From Mycolicibacter icosiumassiliensis (GTDB taxonomy: Bacteria > Actinomycetota > Actinomycetes > Mycobacteriales > Mycobacteriaceae): a DNA stretch of 64,000 nt. The stretch spans positions 2,558,832 through 2,622,831 of the forward strand of contig NZ_LT546166.1 in the NCBI RefSeq assembly GCF_900078685.2, written 5' to 3'. The translations under genes were made by a program, and so were the position numbers. Shown piece after piece: positions 39,067 to 47,841 of this stretch. Under the pieces are notes generated by a model. That model saw only the letters and a list, made by a program, of their open reading frames with translations. It made no database searches and was not told the origin of the DNA. Numbering within the stretch: position 1 is the stretch's first letter; every line of letters begins with the position of its first letter.

Positions 39067-41073
39067 GTGGTGAGTGTCGACGGCGAACCCGACGAATCGC
39101 CCCTCGAGCCCATCGCTCGGGTGTTGCCGATGCTCTCGGTGCCGCACCTGGACCGTGAGTTCGATTATCTCGTCACACCGGAGCAGGCCGAGGATGCCCG
39201 GCCCGGGGCGCGGGTGCGGGTGCGCTTTCACGGTCGACTGGTCGACGCGTTCGTTTGGGAGCGTCGCGCCGACACCGACCATGTCGGCCGGCTGGGCCGG
39301 TTGGAGCGGGTGATCTCGACCGAACCGGTGCTCACCGGCGAGGTACGTCGACTGGTGGCGGCGGTGGCCGCCCGCTACGCCGGTACTCGGGCCGACGTGC
39401 TGCGGCTGGCGGTGCCGCCGCGGCACGCCCGGGTGGAACGCGAAGCGGTGACGCCGCCCGAACCGCCCGTCATCGACCCGGTCGATCCCGCGGGCTGGCA
39501 GCGGTACCGGGCGGGCGGATCGTTCCTGGCCGCGTTGGGCGAAGGCCGGGCCGCGCGTGCGGTGTGGCAGGTGCTGCCCGGGGACTCGTGGACCGACCGG
39601 TTCGTCGACGCCGCCGCCCAGACGATCCGCGCCGGCCGCACCGCCCTGGCGGTCGTGCCCGACCAGCGAGACGTCGACGCGCTGTGTCATGCCGCGACGG
39701 CCCGAATCGACGAGTCGGCGGTCGTGGCGCTGTCCGCCGGATTGGGCCCGGCCACCCGGTACCGGCGCTGGCTGTCGGTGTTGCGTGGCGGGGCACGGCT
39801 GGTGATCGGCACGCGCAGCGCGGTGTTCGCCCCGCTGGCCGACCTGGGCCTGGTGATGGTCTGGGATGACGGCGACGACTCCCTCGCCGAGCCGCGGGCG
39901 CCTTACCCGCATGCCCGCGAGGTGGCGATGCTGCGAGCGCACCTGGCGGGCTGCGCCGCCCTCATCGGCGGGTACGCCCGCACCGCCGAAGCGCACGCCC
40001 TGGTGGGCAGTGGGTGGGCGCATGACGTGGTGGCCCCGCGGGCGGAGTTGCGGACCGCCGCGCCACGGGTGGTCGCCCTGGACGACACCGGATATGCCGA
40101 AGAACGCGACGCCGCGGCGCGCAGCGCTCGATTGCCCACCGTCGCCCTGCAGAGTGCGCGCAGCGCACTGGCCTCCGGGGCGCCGGTACTGGTGCAGGTG
40201 CCCCGGCGTGGTTATGTGCCGTCGCTGGCCTGTGGGCGCTGCCGCGCGATCGCCCGCTGCCGGCACTGCACCGGACCCCTGTCACTGCCGGAGCGCGGCG
40301 GTGCCGCACTGTGCCGCTGGTGCGGCCGGGTCGACCCGACTCTGCGGTGTGCACGCTGCGGGTCGGATGCGGTACGGGCGGTGGTCATCGGAGCCCGGCG
40401 GACCGCCGAAGAGCTCGGCCGTGCCTTTCCGGGCACCCCGGTCGTCACCTCCGCCGGTGACACCATCGTCGACCGCATTGAGGACGGCGCAACCCTGGTG
40501 ATCGCCACTCCCGGCGCCGAACCCCGCGCCCCGCACGGCTACGGGGCAGCGTTGCTGCTGGACAGCTGGGCGCTGCTGGGCCGCCAGGATCTGCGCGCCG
40601 CCGAGGACACCCTGCGGCGCTGGATGGGCGCGGCGGCTTTGGTGCGTGACCATGCGTCCGGCGGGCTGGTGACGGTGGTGGCCGAATCGTCGATCCCGAC
40701 GGTGCAGGCCCTGATCCGCTGGGATCCGGTCGGCCACGCCGACGCCGAGTTGGCCACCCGAGCCGAGGTGGGACTGCCGCCCGCGGTGCACATCGCGGCC
40801 CTCGACGGTGATCCGGAGTCGGTGACAACGCTGCTGGAGCAGGCCCGGCTGCCCGACGGCGCTGACCTGCTGGGGCCGGTGCCGCTGCCGCCGGGGGTGC
40901 GGCGTCCGGCCGGTGTCCCAGACGAGCTGACCGTTATCCGGATGCTGGTTCGGGTGGGCCGCGATCACGGCTTGCCGCTGGCCATGGCGCTGCGCCACGG
41001 CATCGGGGTGCTCAGTGCGCGCGGGTCGAGCCACCCGGTGCGGGTGCAGATCGATCCGCTGCACGTCGGCTAG
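39067..41073 (+). CDS. priA: Primosomal protein N' (PriA), actinobacterial type lacking helicase motifs
   Basis: A 668-residue PriA-like protein. The N-terminal DNA-binding domain (VLPMLSVPHLDREFDYLVTP) and the zinc region (CGRCRAIARCRHC, CRWCGR, CARCGS) are intact. At the Walker A position the sequence is PGDSWTDRF instead of GxTGSGKT, and Walker B reads MVWDDGDDSL instead of DEEH; this loss is typical of mycobacterial PriA, so it is not a helicase. Probably supports replication restart by binding. GTG 39067 or 39070 start. Confidence 0.93.
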   Translation: MVSVDGEPDESPLEPIARVLPMLSVPHLDREFDYLVTPEQAEDARPGARVRVRFHGRLVDAFVWERRADTDHVGRLGRLERVISTEPVLTGEVRRLVAAVAARYAGTRADVLRLAVPPRHARVEREAVTPPEPPVIDPVDPAGWQRYRAGGSFLAALGEGRAARAVWQVLPGDSWTDRFVDAAAQTIRAGRTALAVVPDQRDVDALCHAATARIDESAVVALSAGLGPATRYRRWLSVLRGGARLVIGTRSAVFAPLADLGLVMVWDDGDDSLAEPRAPYPHAREVAMLRAHLAGCAALIGGYARTAEAHALVGSGWAHDVVAPRAELRTAAPRVVALDDTGYAEERDAAARSARLPTVALQSARSALASGAPVLVQVPRRGYVPSLACGRCRAIARCRHCTGPLSLPERGGAALCRWCGRVDPTLRCARCGSDAVRAVVIGARRTAEELGRAFPGTPVVTSAGDTIVDRIEDGATLVIATPGAEPRAPHGYGAALLLDSWALLGRQDLRAAEDTLRRWMGAAALVRDHASGGLVTVVAESSIPTVQALIRWDPVGHADAELATRAEVGLPPAVHIAALDGDPESVTTLLEQARLPDGADLLGPVPLPPGVRRPAGVPDELTVIRMLVRVGRDHGLPLAMALRHGIGVLSARGSSHPVRVQIDPLHVG

Positions 41074-41086
41074 CGGTGCCGCACCC

Positions 41087-41953
41087 TCACAACCACCCGG
41101 TCCGGCCGCAGGTCAGCACGGTGCAGCCGGCGGCCTCCAGGGGCGCGCGAGCAGCGGCTCCCAGCAGAACATCCAACGGGCCGGGGCGTCGCGGGTCGAC
41201 GGCGATCAGTTGAATCGGCGTGGCGTTGCGCTGCAGGTGCTCCAGGTAATTCAGCAGTCCGTCGTGGGCGGTGCACAACTCGATATCCAGGTCGGGCTGT
41301 TCGCTTCGCCAGCGCGCCACTCGGCGTTCGACGTCCGCGGCGATGCGCTGTTCCAGCGGCGCCGGGGCATCGATCGGCCGGCTGCTGTGGGGGCGGCTCA
41401 GGGTGAACACGCGCAGCGGCGCATGACGCAGGCGTGCCTCGGCGACGGCGAGCTCAAGGACACTGGCGCTGGCCGACGAGCCGTCGACGACAGCGAGCGC
41501 CAGCCCGGTTCCGCGAGACGCGAGGTGGCGGGTTCGCGGCACGACCGCGACCGGACACTGTGCCGAACCCGCCAGTGCCGCCCCGGTGGAGCCGATGCGG
41601 CCGCGTGCCGCGTGTTCGAAGCCGATGGAGCCGACGCAGACCAGGGCCGCAGACCGCGAGGCCTCCAGGAGGGCCGGCACTGGGCGACGATGCACGATCT
41701 CGGCTTCGGTTTTGACAGGCTTACCCAGCCGTTCGATCGCTGAAATCGCGCTGCGAACCGTCCTTTCGGCGGTGGCGACTTTAGCCGCCGCATCCGGAGG
41801 ACTACCGCCGGTCTCGTCGATTGCGTAGAGCAGGGACAACGGGATATCGCGATCGACGGCATCGTCGACGGCCCACATGGCGGCCTGCATCGCGGCGCGT
41901 GAACCGTCGAGACCAACGACGACGCGGGGAGATGAGCAGCGTGATCCGTACAC
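41087..41953 (-). CDS. Universal stress protein (tandem USP, second domain divergent)
   Basis: A 288-residue protein, GTG start 41953. The first USP domain begins RVVVGLDGSRAAMQAAMWAV and ends ALVCVGSIGFEHAARGRIG, ...VAVVPR, with the ATP-motif GxxGxxxxxxGxxG recognisable. The second (LALAVVDGSSASASVLELAV...) keeps the fold but its ATP motif is degenerate. It follows the nitroreductase gene by 8 bp, part of a DosR-type dormancy gene set. Likely nucleotide-binding stress response protein. Confidence 0.85.
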   Translation of the reverse strand: MYGSRCSSPRVVVGLDGSRAAMQAAMWAVDDAVDRDIPLSLLYAIDETGGSPPDAAAKVATAERTVRSAISAIERLGKPVKTEAEIVHRRPVPALLEASRSAALVCVGSIGFEHAARGRIGSTGAALAGSAQCPVAVVPRTRHLASRGTGLALAVVDGSSASASVLELAVAEARLRHAPLRVFTLSRPHSSRPIDAPAPLEQRIAADVERRVARWRSEQPDLDIELCTAHDGLLNYLEHLQRNATPIQLIAVDPRRPGPLDVLLGAAARAPLEAAGCTVLTCGRTGWL

Positions 41954-41961
41954 AGCGCGTC

Positions 41962-42945
41962 CTATCCGCCGCGGATGAGCAGCACGTCGTCGAGCGGACG
42001 CCGCCGGGTGGGCGGTGGCGGCTCTTCGTTGGCGGGAGCCTGGCCGATCCGGATGAGGATTTGCGGAACGGTGTTGCCGCCCAACAGGGTTTCGACAATG
42101 TCCCGCGCGACCTGAACTTCGGTGAGATGGGTCAAAGGGCAGGTAGCCAAGCCCGTCATCGTGCATTCCAGCAGTACCGCGGAGAGCGCCTCGCCAGCCG
42201 CCAAAGCGTCGGCGCGGGTATCGGCCCGGGTGGACAGCACCGCAATCGTGGATAGGTCCGCACGGATCTGGGTCCGCCGTTCGGGGTGGTGCGGTGTGGG
42301 AAACCGACGGCCGACATCGACTCGCTCGCCTTCGGCGGCCGAAGCTAAGGCGCTGGATGGGATTCCCGCAGACGACTCGAATGGCACTGTCCACCGGTGC
42401 AATTCGGCATGGTATGCGGAGTCGTAGAGGCGTAGCGACTCGGTGAATCGTGCGGCCTCTGCCAATCGGGAGCGCGTGCTGTCGGGCAGCACATCCAAGT
42501 GCGCATCGTAGTGATCGATGCGGTTGCGCAACACCGGCTCGAATGACTCCCAGTTCGGGGGAGGATTCAACGGCAACCGGTCACTGCGGCGTGCCCAGAT
42601 GGCCTCCGCACGACGGCGGTGCCCGTCGGTGATGTAGCTCATCGGCGAGAACCGAACCGACGCAAGATGATCAAGATCGTTGGGATTGGGAAACCGATCG
42701 ACACTGGAGTCGAGGCCGGCTGCGGACATGGCCACTCGTAGGTGATCCAGCGCCGCGCCGCACCCTATGACCGCCTCACGCCCTGCGCTGTCGGACGGCA
42801 GCACCCGGCTTGGGTCGAGATACAACTGAAGTTCGTCGGTCTCGAGGACCCATCGCCACGGCTCGATGTTGTGTATCGACGGGGCGCGGCAGGCGGCCCA
42901 TACCGCATCCTGGATCGTCTTGGCTGCTACGAACGAGGCAGACAC
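41962..42945 (-). CDS. Acg-family nitroreductase-like protein
   Basis: A 327-residue protein of the Acg/Rv3131/Rv3127 family: AACRAPSIHNIEPWRWVL near the start, VIGCGAALDHLRVAM, RRSDRLPLNP and CTMTGLATCPLTHLTEV. Members have a nitroreductase-like fold that binds FMN but may store it rather than reduce nitro compounds. All members in M. tuberculosis belong to the DosR dormancy regulon. A candidate DosR box lies 55-74 bp upstream (43000-43019). Confidence 0.9.
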   Translation of the reverse strand: MSASFVAAKTIQDAVWAACRAPSIHNIEPWRWVLETDELQLYLDPSRVLPSDSAGREAVIGCGAALDHLRVAMSAAGLDSSVDRFPNPNDLDHLASVRFSPMSYITDGHRRRAEAIWARRSDRLPLNPPPNWESFEPVLRNRIDHYDAHLDVLPDSTRSRLAEAARFTESLRLYDSAYHAELHRWTVPFESSAGIPSSALASAAEGERVDVGRRFPTPHHPERRTQIRADLSTIAVLSTRADTRADALAAGEALSAVLLECTMTGLATCPLTHLTEVQVARDIVETLLGGNTVPQILIRIGQAPANEEPPPPTRRRPLDDVLLIRGG

Positions 42946-42999
42946 CTTCGCCTCCGATCTCTACCTACCTTCCATGGTGGCGCGGCCCCGACGCCGGCG

Positions 43000-43019
43000 T
43001 TAGGGCCGTTAGTACTCAC
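43000..43019 (-). promoter_or_regulatory. Candidate DosR box upstream of acg-like gene
   Basis: On the minus strand the site reads GTGAGTACTAACGGCCCTAA, matching about 14 of 20 positions of the DosR consensus TTSGGGACTWWAGTCCCSAA, including ACT..GNCCC..AA. It lies 55 bp before the start at 42945, a common distance for DosR-controlled genes. Confidence 0.5.
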
Positions 43020-43075
43020 CGGAGGCGGCTTTGGGCCCCGGCCTGGTGGGATGGCTCACCACGGCACGAGCTGGA

Positions 43076-43765
43076 TCATCCCCGGCGGCCGGGGCTGATC
43101 TTGCGGGGGCGCTGCCGGGCCGCCGCCGCCCCGGTTCCCGCTGCCGCCACCATCGCCGGCCCCGCCGCCGTCGGTGGCACGGCCCGGCTGCGGGGCTTCG
43201 GCAGGAGGTTCGCTGGCGGCGGAAGCGGCGGCTTGGGTTGGGACATGTCGCCCTCGGCCACTGCGCCCACCGGCGAGCCAAGTGACGCCCCGCGCGTTCC
43301 GGCTGTGTTGCTGCCCGACATGGTCGTCGTGCGGTAGCTGGCCACGGTGAACCGCGGCGCGGGACTGCTTGATGGTCCAGCGCGGCTGACCATCAGCGAA
43401 GCGATCTTGCTTTGATCGCCCGGACAGTAGACCTCGACGGCGGCGGCGATGAATCGGCTCATGGTGGCGGAGAGTCGCGCCGACTGGGCATGCAGGAGCG
43501 GGTCCATTTGGAACGCGTCGTTGGTCAACCCGTCCAATATGTTGGTCGCCGGCATGCCGTCATCGAGCTTGCGGCACACCTTATGGCCAGCGGCAACCAC
43601 CGTCGGAGCGTTCTCGATCGCGGGAATCTGTCTGCTTTGGAGGACGGCGAGAAATTGATCGTCTTGATTCGGATCTGCTGCGGCTGTGCTGATCTGCTGC
43701 ATTGCAGCGATAGCTAAAGCGGCGGTGATCATGATGCTGGGGTAGGTCGCGCCGCGGATGAACAT
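43076..43765 (-). CDS. Secreted DUF732 protein with proline-rich tail
   Basis: A 229-residue protein. Signal peptide MFIRGATYPSIMITAALAIA with cleavage near AAA-DP, then a DUF732 domain (~33-105): DDQFLAVLQSRQIPAIEN, AAGHKVCRKLDDGM and AAVEVYCPGDQ with its two conserved cysteines. The tail from ~125 is proline-rich low complexity (PPLPPPANLL). DUF732 proteins are secreted and mycobacteria-specific, function unknown. In another frame the distal tail reads PPQDQPRPPGMIQLVPW, which might be the native end; the annotated tail could be frameshifted. Confidence 0.7.
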   Translation of the reverse strand: MFIRGATYPSIMITAALAIAAMQQISTAAADPNQDDQFLAVLQSRQIPAIENAPTVVAAGHKVCRKLDDGMPATNILDGLTNDAFQMDPLLHAQSARLSATMSRFIAAAVEVYCPGDQSKIASLMVSRAGPSSSPAPRFTVASYRTTTMSGSNTAGTRGASLGSPVGAVAEGDMSQPKPPLPPPANLLPKPRSRAVPPTAAGPAMVAAAGTGAAAARQRPRKISPGRRG

Positions 43766-44324
43766 GAACGGATCTCCGTTCTCTACGGGCCGTGCCCGCC
43801 GCCGACCCAGGATGGGGAGGACGCCGCCACCGTTGCCTGCATTGACAATTGACCCCAGATAGACGAAAGCGGGTTGTGGGGCGGTGAGGGTGTCTCTGCC
43901 GGGACTGTCTGTGACTCACGTGCATGGTTGCCGGTGCGCACCGGAGAGCAGCATGACTATTACCGATGGCCCAGAATGGCTCCGGTTCTCACGAGGACCT
44001 ACGCGTCGTTATTTGTGTTTGCTGCAATAGGACATTTGTTGTGCCTCCATTGAAGGGGCGGTGGCTGTCGACTCGGCAGCTGCCGTATTCGAAAGTGATA
44101 TGTCTATTCCATCACCGGATTTGGCACTGCCGCAAGGGGTCGAAAGTCCGCAACTTGTGGGCCAGCCCTCCAGGCCCGGCGGGCAGGCCGGGGCCGCGGC
44201 TTGGGAAGCACGCTGGGCGAGGCGACGAACGTCCCCGGGCAGCGGGGACTTCTGCCCCTTTCGCGATGCGGCATTTGGGCGTGAAGTGACCGGTATCGGT
44301 CGTCCAGTAAGAGGAGACGACGCC
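43766..44324. other. 559-bp intergenic region between DUF732 gene and phosphoribosyltransferase remnant
   Basis: No convincing gene. Open frames of ~100 codons here (43966-44289, 44061-44342) have poor amino acid composition and no family resemblance. It holds the 5' region of the DUF732 gene on the left and a strong candidate DosR box (44243-44260) on the right. Confidence 0.5.
44243..44260 (+). promoter_or_regulatory. Candidate DosR box CGGGGACTTCTGCCCCTT
   Basis: CGGGGACTTCTGCCCCTT agrees with the DosR consensus core GGGACTwwwGyCCC (GGGGACTTCTGCCCC). It is 82 bp before ATG 44325 and 96 bp before ATG 44339, upstream of the phosphoribosyltransferase remnant and USP-kinase genes. A better match than the one at 43000. 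Confidence 0.65.
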
Positions 44325-44342
44325 ATGAAGGAACTGCGATGA
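44325..44342 (+). other. Five-codon frame MKELR overlapping the PRT start
   Basis: ATG 44325 stands nine bases after GAGGAG (44311-44316) and reads MKELR before a TGA that overlaps ATG 44339. It may be a coupling minipeptide or the leftover junction of a deleted upstream gene. Confidence 0.3.
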
Positions 44343-44608
44343 CCGGCGCAGCCGAGGTCAGAAATCGGCAGCCGCGACGGATATTTCTTGATCGCACTGA
44401 GGCAGGGCGGGTCTTGGCCGGCCTGCTCGACGCTTATCGGGACCGCGACGACGTCATCGTGCTTGGTCTGGCGCGCGGTGGAATCCCGGTCGCCTGGCAA
44501 GTCGCCGCGGCGCCGTCACCGCCGCCGGCGAGTGGGGCGGACCAGCTCAACGGAAGGCATCCCGCGGTCCGCTGGATGCGGTGCGGCTGGGACGGGCCAT
44601 CGGCGTGA
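44339..44608 (+). pseudogene. Truncated phosphoribosyltransferase (Rv0571c/Rv2030c family)
   Basis: The first ~53 codons read [46 protein letters not shown], the N-terminus of the predicted phosphoribosyltransferases of the DosR regulon (normally over 200 residues). After that the sequence loses homology and stops at 44608; the PRPP loop is missing. The remaining gap to the USP gene contains no rest of it. A deletion remnant in the dormancy island. Confidence 0.7.
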
Positions 44609-44798
44609 TCTATCAACCGGCGACCGGCCGATCAGTTACCCGACCGGTCTCTAGCCGTCGGGGATCGGCCATCGCGCGAAGGGCCAATGGCACCCTGGTT
44701 GAGGTCCAACGACTTCTGCGAAACACCCCAGCCCGCAGTAACTTTAACGGTAGCGCCGGCTAGTCGGCCGGCCGATCATTGAGTTGGAGGGCCGAGCG

Positions 44799-45680
44799 AT
44801 GTCACAAGTCAGAACGACACCCGGAATCGTGGTGGCTGTAGACGGATCGCCTGAATCCGACGCGGCAGTGGCCTGGGCGACGCACGAGGCGATCATGCGC
44901 CAACTACTGCTCACGTTGCTGCATGTAGTGACGCCGTTGGAGAGCGGCTGGCCCCCTGGGCCGGTGGTCGAGGGCATACCCAGCTGGCAGGCCGATGAGG
45001 CGAACAAGATCCTGACGCGGGCCCGCAACGTCGTCGACGCCAGCCGGGGCGACGCCTCGCTCGAGGTGCACGCCGAAATGGCCTATGCCCAGGTGGTCTC
45101 GACGTTGATCGGCGTCACCAAGGGCAGCTGGCTGACGGTGGTCGGCTCAACCGGTTTGGGGGCGCTCGGCCGCCTGCTACTGGGCTCGGTCAGCACCAGT
45201 CTGATCCACCACGGGCACGGCCCGATCGCGGTCATTCGTACCGATCGCGATTGCGCAACAGATGCACCCGTGGTGGTCGGGATCGACGGATCGCCGGTAT
45301 CAGAGAAAGCAACGGCGCTGGCGTTTGACGAAGCCTCCCGCCGCGGTGTGCCGCTGGTGGCATTGCACGCCTGGAGTGACGTCGGAGTCATGCCGATCCT
45401 CACCATGGACCCGCGCGACTACGAAGTCCAGGGACACGAGATTCTCGCCGAACGCCTTGCGGGCTACCAAGAGCAGTATCCGGATGTGGCCGTCGAGCGG
45501 CGGGTGGTCTGTGACCAGCCGGCCCGTTGGTTGGTCAAGGCAGCCGAACACGCGCAACTGGTGGTCGTCGGCAGTCACGGCCGCGGCGGATTCACCAGTC
45601 AGCTCTTGGGGTCGGTCAGTTCCGCGGTTGTCCAGGCTGCCGGGATTCCGGTGATCGTGGTGCGCCCGGACGCGAAGTGA
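44799..45680 (+). CDS. Tandem universal stress protein (Rv2623/Rv2005c-like)
   Basis: A 293-residue protein with two complete USP domains. Each has the N-terminal strand and Asp ([41 protein letters not shown]) and the ATP motif G-2x-G-9x-G-S ([34 protein letters not shown]). This double arrangement is the DosR-controlled USP type that binds ATP and helps persistence in M. tuberculosis (Rv2623). I start at ATG 44799 (MSQVRTTPG) behind TTGGAGGG (44784-44791). The kinase gene follows after 58 bp. Confidence 0.92.
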   Translation: MSQVRTTPGIVVAVDGSPESDAAVAWATHEAIMRQLLLTLLHVVTPLESGWPPGPVVEGIPSWQADEANKILTRARNVVDASRGDASLEVHAEMAYAQVVSTLIGVTKGSWLTVVGSTGLGALGRLLLGSVSTSLIHHGHGPIAVIRTDRDCATDAPVVVGIDGSPVSEKATALAFDEASRRGVPLVALHAWSDVGVMPILTMDPRDYEVQGHEILAERLAGYQEQYPDVAVERRVVCDQPARWLVKAAEHAQLVVVGSHGRGGFTSQLLGSVSSAVVQAAGIPVIVVRPDAK

Positions 45681-45738
45681 CGGTGGGCCACGGGTTGCGG
45701 TCGGTGGCACGTCCCCGGCCCTGGTAACACTGGATGCC

Positions 45739-47238
45739 ATGGAGTTCGCGACACACGGCGACACGGGTGCGCCACCAGCGACGCCCTACGTCGCGGCCTA
45801 CGAAACGCACTCCGGGGTGGTGATCCTGGCCGGCGATCGGGCTTACAAGGCCAAGAAGCCGGTGCAGACCGACTTCCTGGACTTTCGGACGGTCGAGCAG
45901 CGCGCAGCGGCGTGCGCCCGGGAAGTGCAACTCAACAGCCGCATCGCCCCCGACAGCTATTTCGGAGTTGCCCATCTCAGTGGTCCGTCCGAAGGGCCAC
46001 CCGAACCGATCATCGTGATGCGGCGCTATCACGACGACGACCGGCTGGCTTCGATGGTCAAGCGCGGCGCACCCGTCGACGGCGTGCTCGACAGCATCGC
46101 CCGGCTACTGGCCGACTTCCACAACCGAGCCGAGCGCAGTGGGCGAATCAGCCGGCAAGGCAAGCCCGAGGCGATCTACCAGCGGTGGTTTGACAATTTC
46201 CCCACACTGCACCGCCACGCCGATACGGTGGTCGCCGCCGATACGGTGCGCCGCGTCGAGGACCTCGCTGCGGCATACCTCACCGGCCGGGCGGATCTGT
46301 TCGCTCGGCGGATCGACGAGGGTTGCATCGTCGACGGCCATGCCGACCTGCTCGCCGACGACATCTTCTGGACGGACAACCGGCCGGTGCTGCTGGACTG
46401 CCTGGAGTTCAGTGACGACTTGCGTTTCGTCGACCGCATCGACGACGCCGCCTTCCTTGCCATGGATCTGGAATTCCTCGGCCGCCAGGATCTCGGCGAC
46501 TACTTCCTGGACCGCTACGCGACCTATTCGGGTGACACTGCGCCGCCGTCGCTGCGGGACTTCTACCTTGCTTATCGCGCCACGGTGCGGGCCAAGGTCG
46601 ACTGCGTGCAGCTGACCCAGGGGAAGTCCGGGGCCGACGCCGCCGCGGCGCGCCATCTGGCCATCGCCGTGCGTCACCTCGAGCGCGGCGCCATTCGGCT
46701 GGCGCTGGTCGGTGGCGGTCCGGGCACCGGTAAGTCGACGCTGGCCCGAAAGCTCGCCGAACAGACCGGGGCCGTGGTGCTGTCCACCGACGACGTGCGC
46801 AAGGAACTGCACGAGTCCGGGCAGCTGAGCGGAGAGGCCGGCTCCCTGGGCGCCGGCCTGTACGCACCGGCCAATGTCGCTGCCGTCTACCAGGCGATCC
46901 TGCATCGGGCGGGCCGGTATCTGACCGGCGGTCAGTCAGTGATCCTCGACGGAACCTGGCGCGATGCGCAGGCACGCGCCGAGGCCCGCCGCCTGGCTGC
47001 GGACAAATACGCGGCATGCACCGAGATCCAGTGTGTGGTGCCGGTTGATGTCGCCGCCGATCGAATCAGAAGCAGGGCACCGGGCAACTCCGATGCGACA
47101 CCACAGATCGCGGCCGCGCTGAGCGCTCAAAGCTTCGCGTGGGACACCGCGCATCGCGTCGACACGTCGCAACCGCTGGAAGATTGCGTGCGCGAGGCTC
47201 AGGAGCTGTGGCGTTCCGCGAGTCGACCGCAGGGGTAA
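45739..47238 (+). CDS. Aminoglycoside-phosphotransferase-like / AAA kinase fusion (Rv2004c-like)
   Basis: A 499-residue protein. N-terminal ~320 residues: APH-like domain, IVMRRYHDDDRL, DEGCIVDGHADLLADDIFW (HGD-like catalytic HAD) and LLDCLEFSDDLRFVDRIDD. C-terminal ~170: P-loop kinase LALVGGGPGTGKSTLARKLAEQ, VVLSTDDVRKEL and VILDGTWRDAQARAEAR. Same layout and length as Rv2004c, a DosR regulon gene of unknown substrate. It ends the dormancy island. Confidence 0.88.
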   Translation: MEFATHGDTGAPPATPYVAAYETHSGVVILAGDRAYKAKKPVQTDFLDFRTVEQRAAACAREVQLNSRIAPDSYFGVAHLSGPSEGPPEPIIVMRRYHDDDRLASMVKRGAPVDGVLDSIARLLADFHNRAERSGRISRQGKPEAIYQRWFDNFPTLHRHADTVVAADTVRRVEDLAAAYLTGRADLFARRIDEGCIVDGHADLLADDIFWTDNRPVLLDCLEFSDDLRFVDRIDDAAFLAMDLEFLGRQDLGDYFLDRYATYSGDTAPPSLRDFYLAYRATVRAKVDCVQLTQGKSGADAAAARHLAIAVRHLERGAIRLALVGGGPGTGKSTLARKLAEQTGAVVLSTDDVRKELHESGQLSGEAGSLGAGLYAPANVAAVYQAILHRAGRYLTGGQSVILDGTWRDAQARAEARRLAADKYAACTEIQCVVPVDVAADRIRSRAPGNSDATPQIAAALSAQSFAWDTAHRVDTSQPLEDCVREAQELWRSASRPQG

Positions 47239-47243
47239 CGCAG

Positions 47244-47729
47244 TCAGATATCCATGTCGTCCATGTCCGCGGCGGGTTCACCGCCGGCAGCGGTGAACGC
47301 GGTGAGAGCACTTACCAGTCCGCGACGTTCCTTGGCCGGCAACGTCTCAACGATGCGGGCGATCGCGGCCCGCCGCTCGGCGGTGACTTGGCGTACGACG
47401 TCGCGCCCGCGCGGTGTCAGTTCGGCCACCAGTTCGCGCCGCGACGTGGGGTGTGGCAGGCGATCGATCAACCCGGCGCCGACGAGTCGGTCGACCATGC
47501 GCCCGGTCGTTGAGGGCTGTACACCGAGCAGACCCGCCAGCGTCGCCAGATTCATCGCACCACGGTTGGAGAGGATCACCAGCGTCCGGAATTGCGGGAT
47601 CGTGATGGTCTCGTCCACCTGGGCGATCGAGTGCGCCGAGATGGCTACCAAGAGCCGCGAGGCGGTCAGGAGCGCGTCGGTGATCGCGTCGACGGACTCA
47701 TCGTTCTCCGTCACGTCGGTGCTGGCCAT
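47244..47729 (-). CDS. MarR-family regulator (Rv1404-like)
   Basis: A 161-residue MarR protein: TITIPQFRTLVILSNRGAMN, LATLAGLLGVQPSTTGRMVD (recognition helix), RLPHPTSRRELVAELTPRGR (wing). Highly like Rv1404, which in the M. tuberculosis complex represses the adjacent methyltransferases Rv1403c and Rv1405c. Here the Rv1405c-type methyltransferase is 14 kb away at 61590-62420, but both promoters share the same motif (47782-47810, 62509-62534). Confidence 0.9.
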   Translation of the reverse strand: MASTDVTENDESVDAITDALLTASRLLVAISAHSIAQVDETITIPQFRTLVILSNRGAMNLATLAGLLGVQPSTTGRMVDRLVGAGLIDRLPHPTSRRELVAELTPRGRDVVRQVTAERRAAIARIVETLPAKERRGLVSALTAFTAAGGEPAADMDDMDI

Positions 47730-47781
47730 CGGCGCTTCCTTGGTTCAGGCCCGTCAGCGCGACGAGCTCGATCAGTAGAAG

Positions 47782-47810
47782 CTATTGTTACATGGCGGTA
47801 TTGTTGCTAT
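47782..47810. promoter_or_regulatory. Candidate MarR binding site in its own promoter
   Basis: CTATTGTTACATG (47782-47794) followed by TTGCTAT (47804-47810), 53 bp upstream of the MarR start. The same pair occurs before the methyltransferase at 62509-62534, with 12 of 13 and 7 of 7 bases alike. Autoregulation is likely. Confidence 0.6.
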
Positions 47811-47841
47811 CGGCATTACTTGCGCTCATGTGACGGGGCGG

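Noticed and set aside
43966..44342. Two ~100-codon plus-strand frames between the DUF732 gene and the phosphoribosyltransferase remnant
   Set aside because: No family, irregular composition and no ribosome site at their starts; the region is better explained as regulatory.
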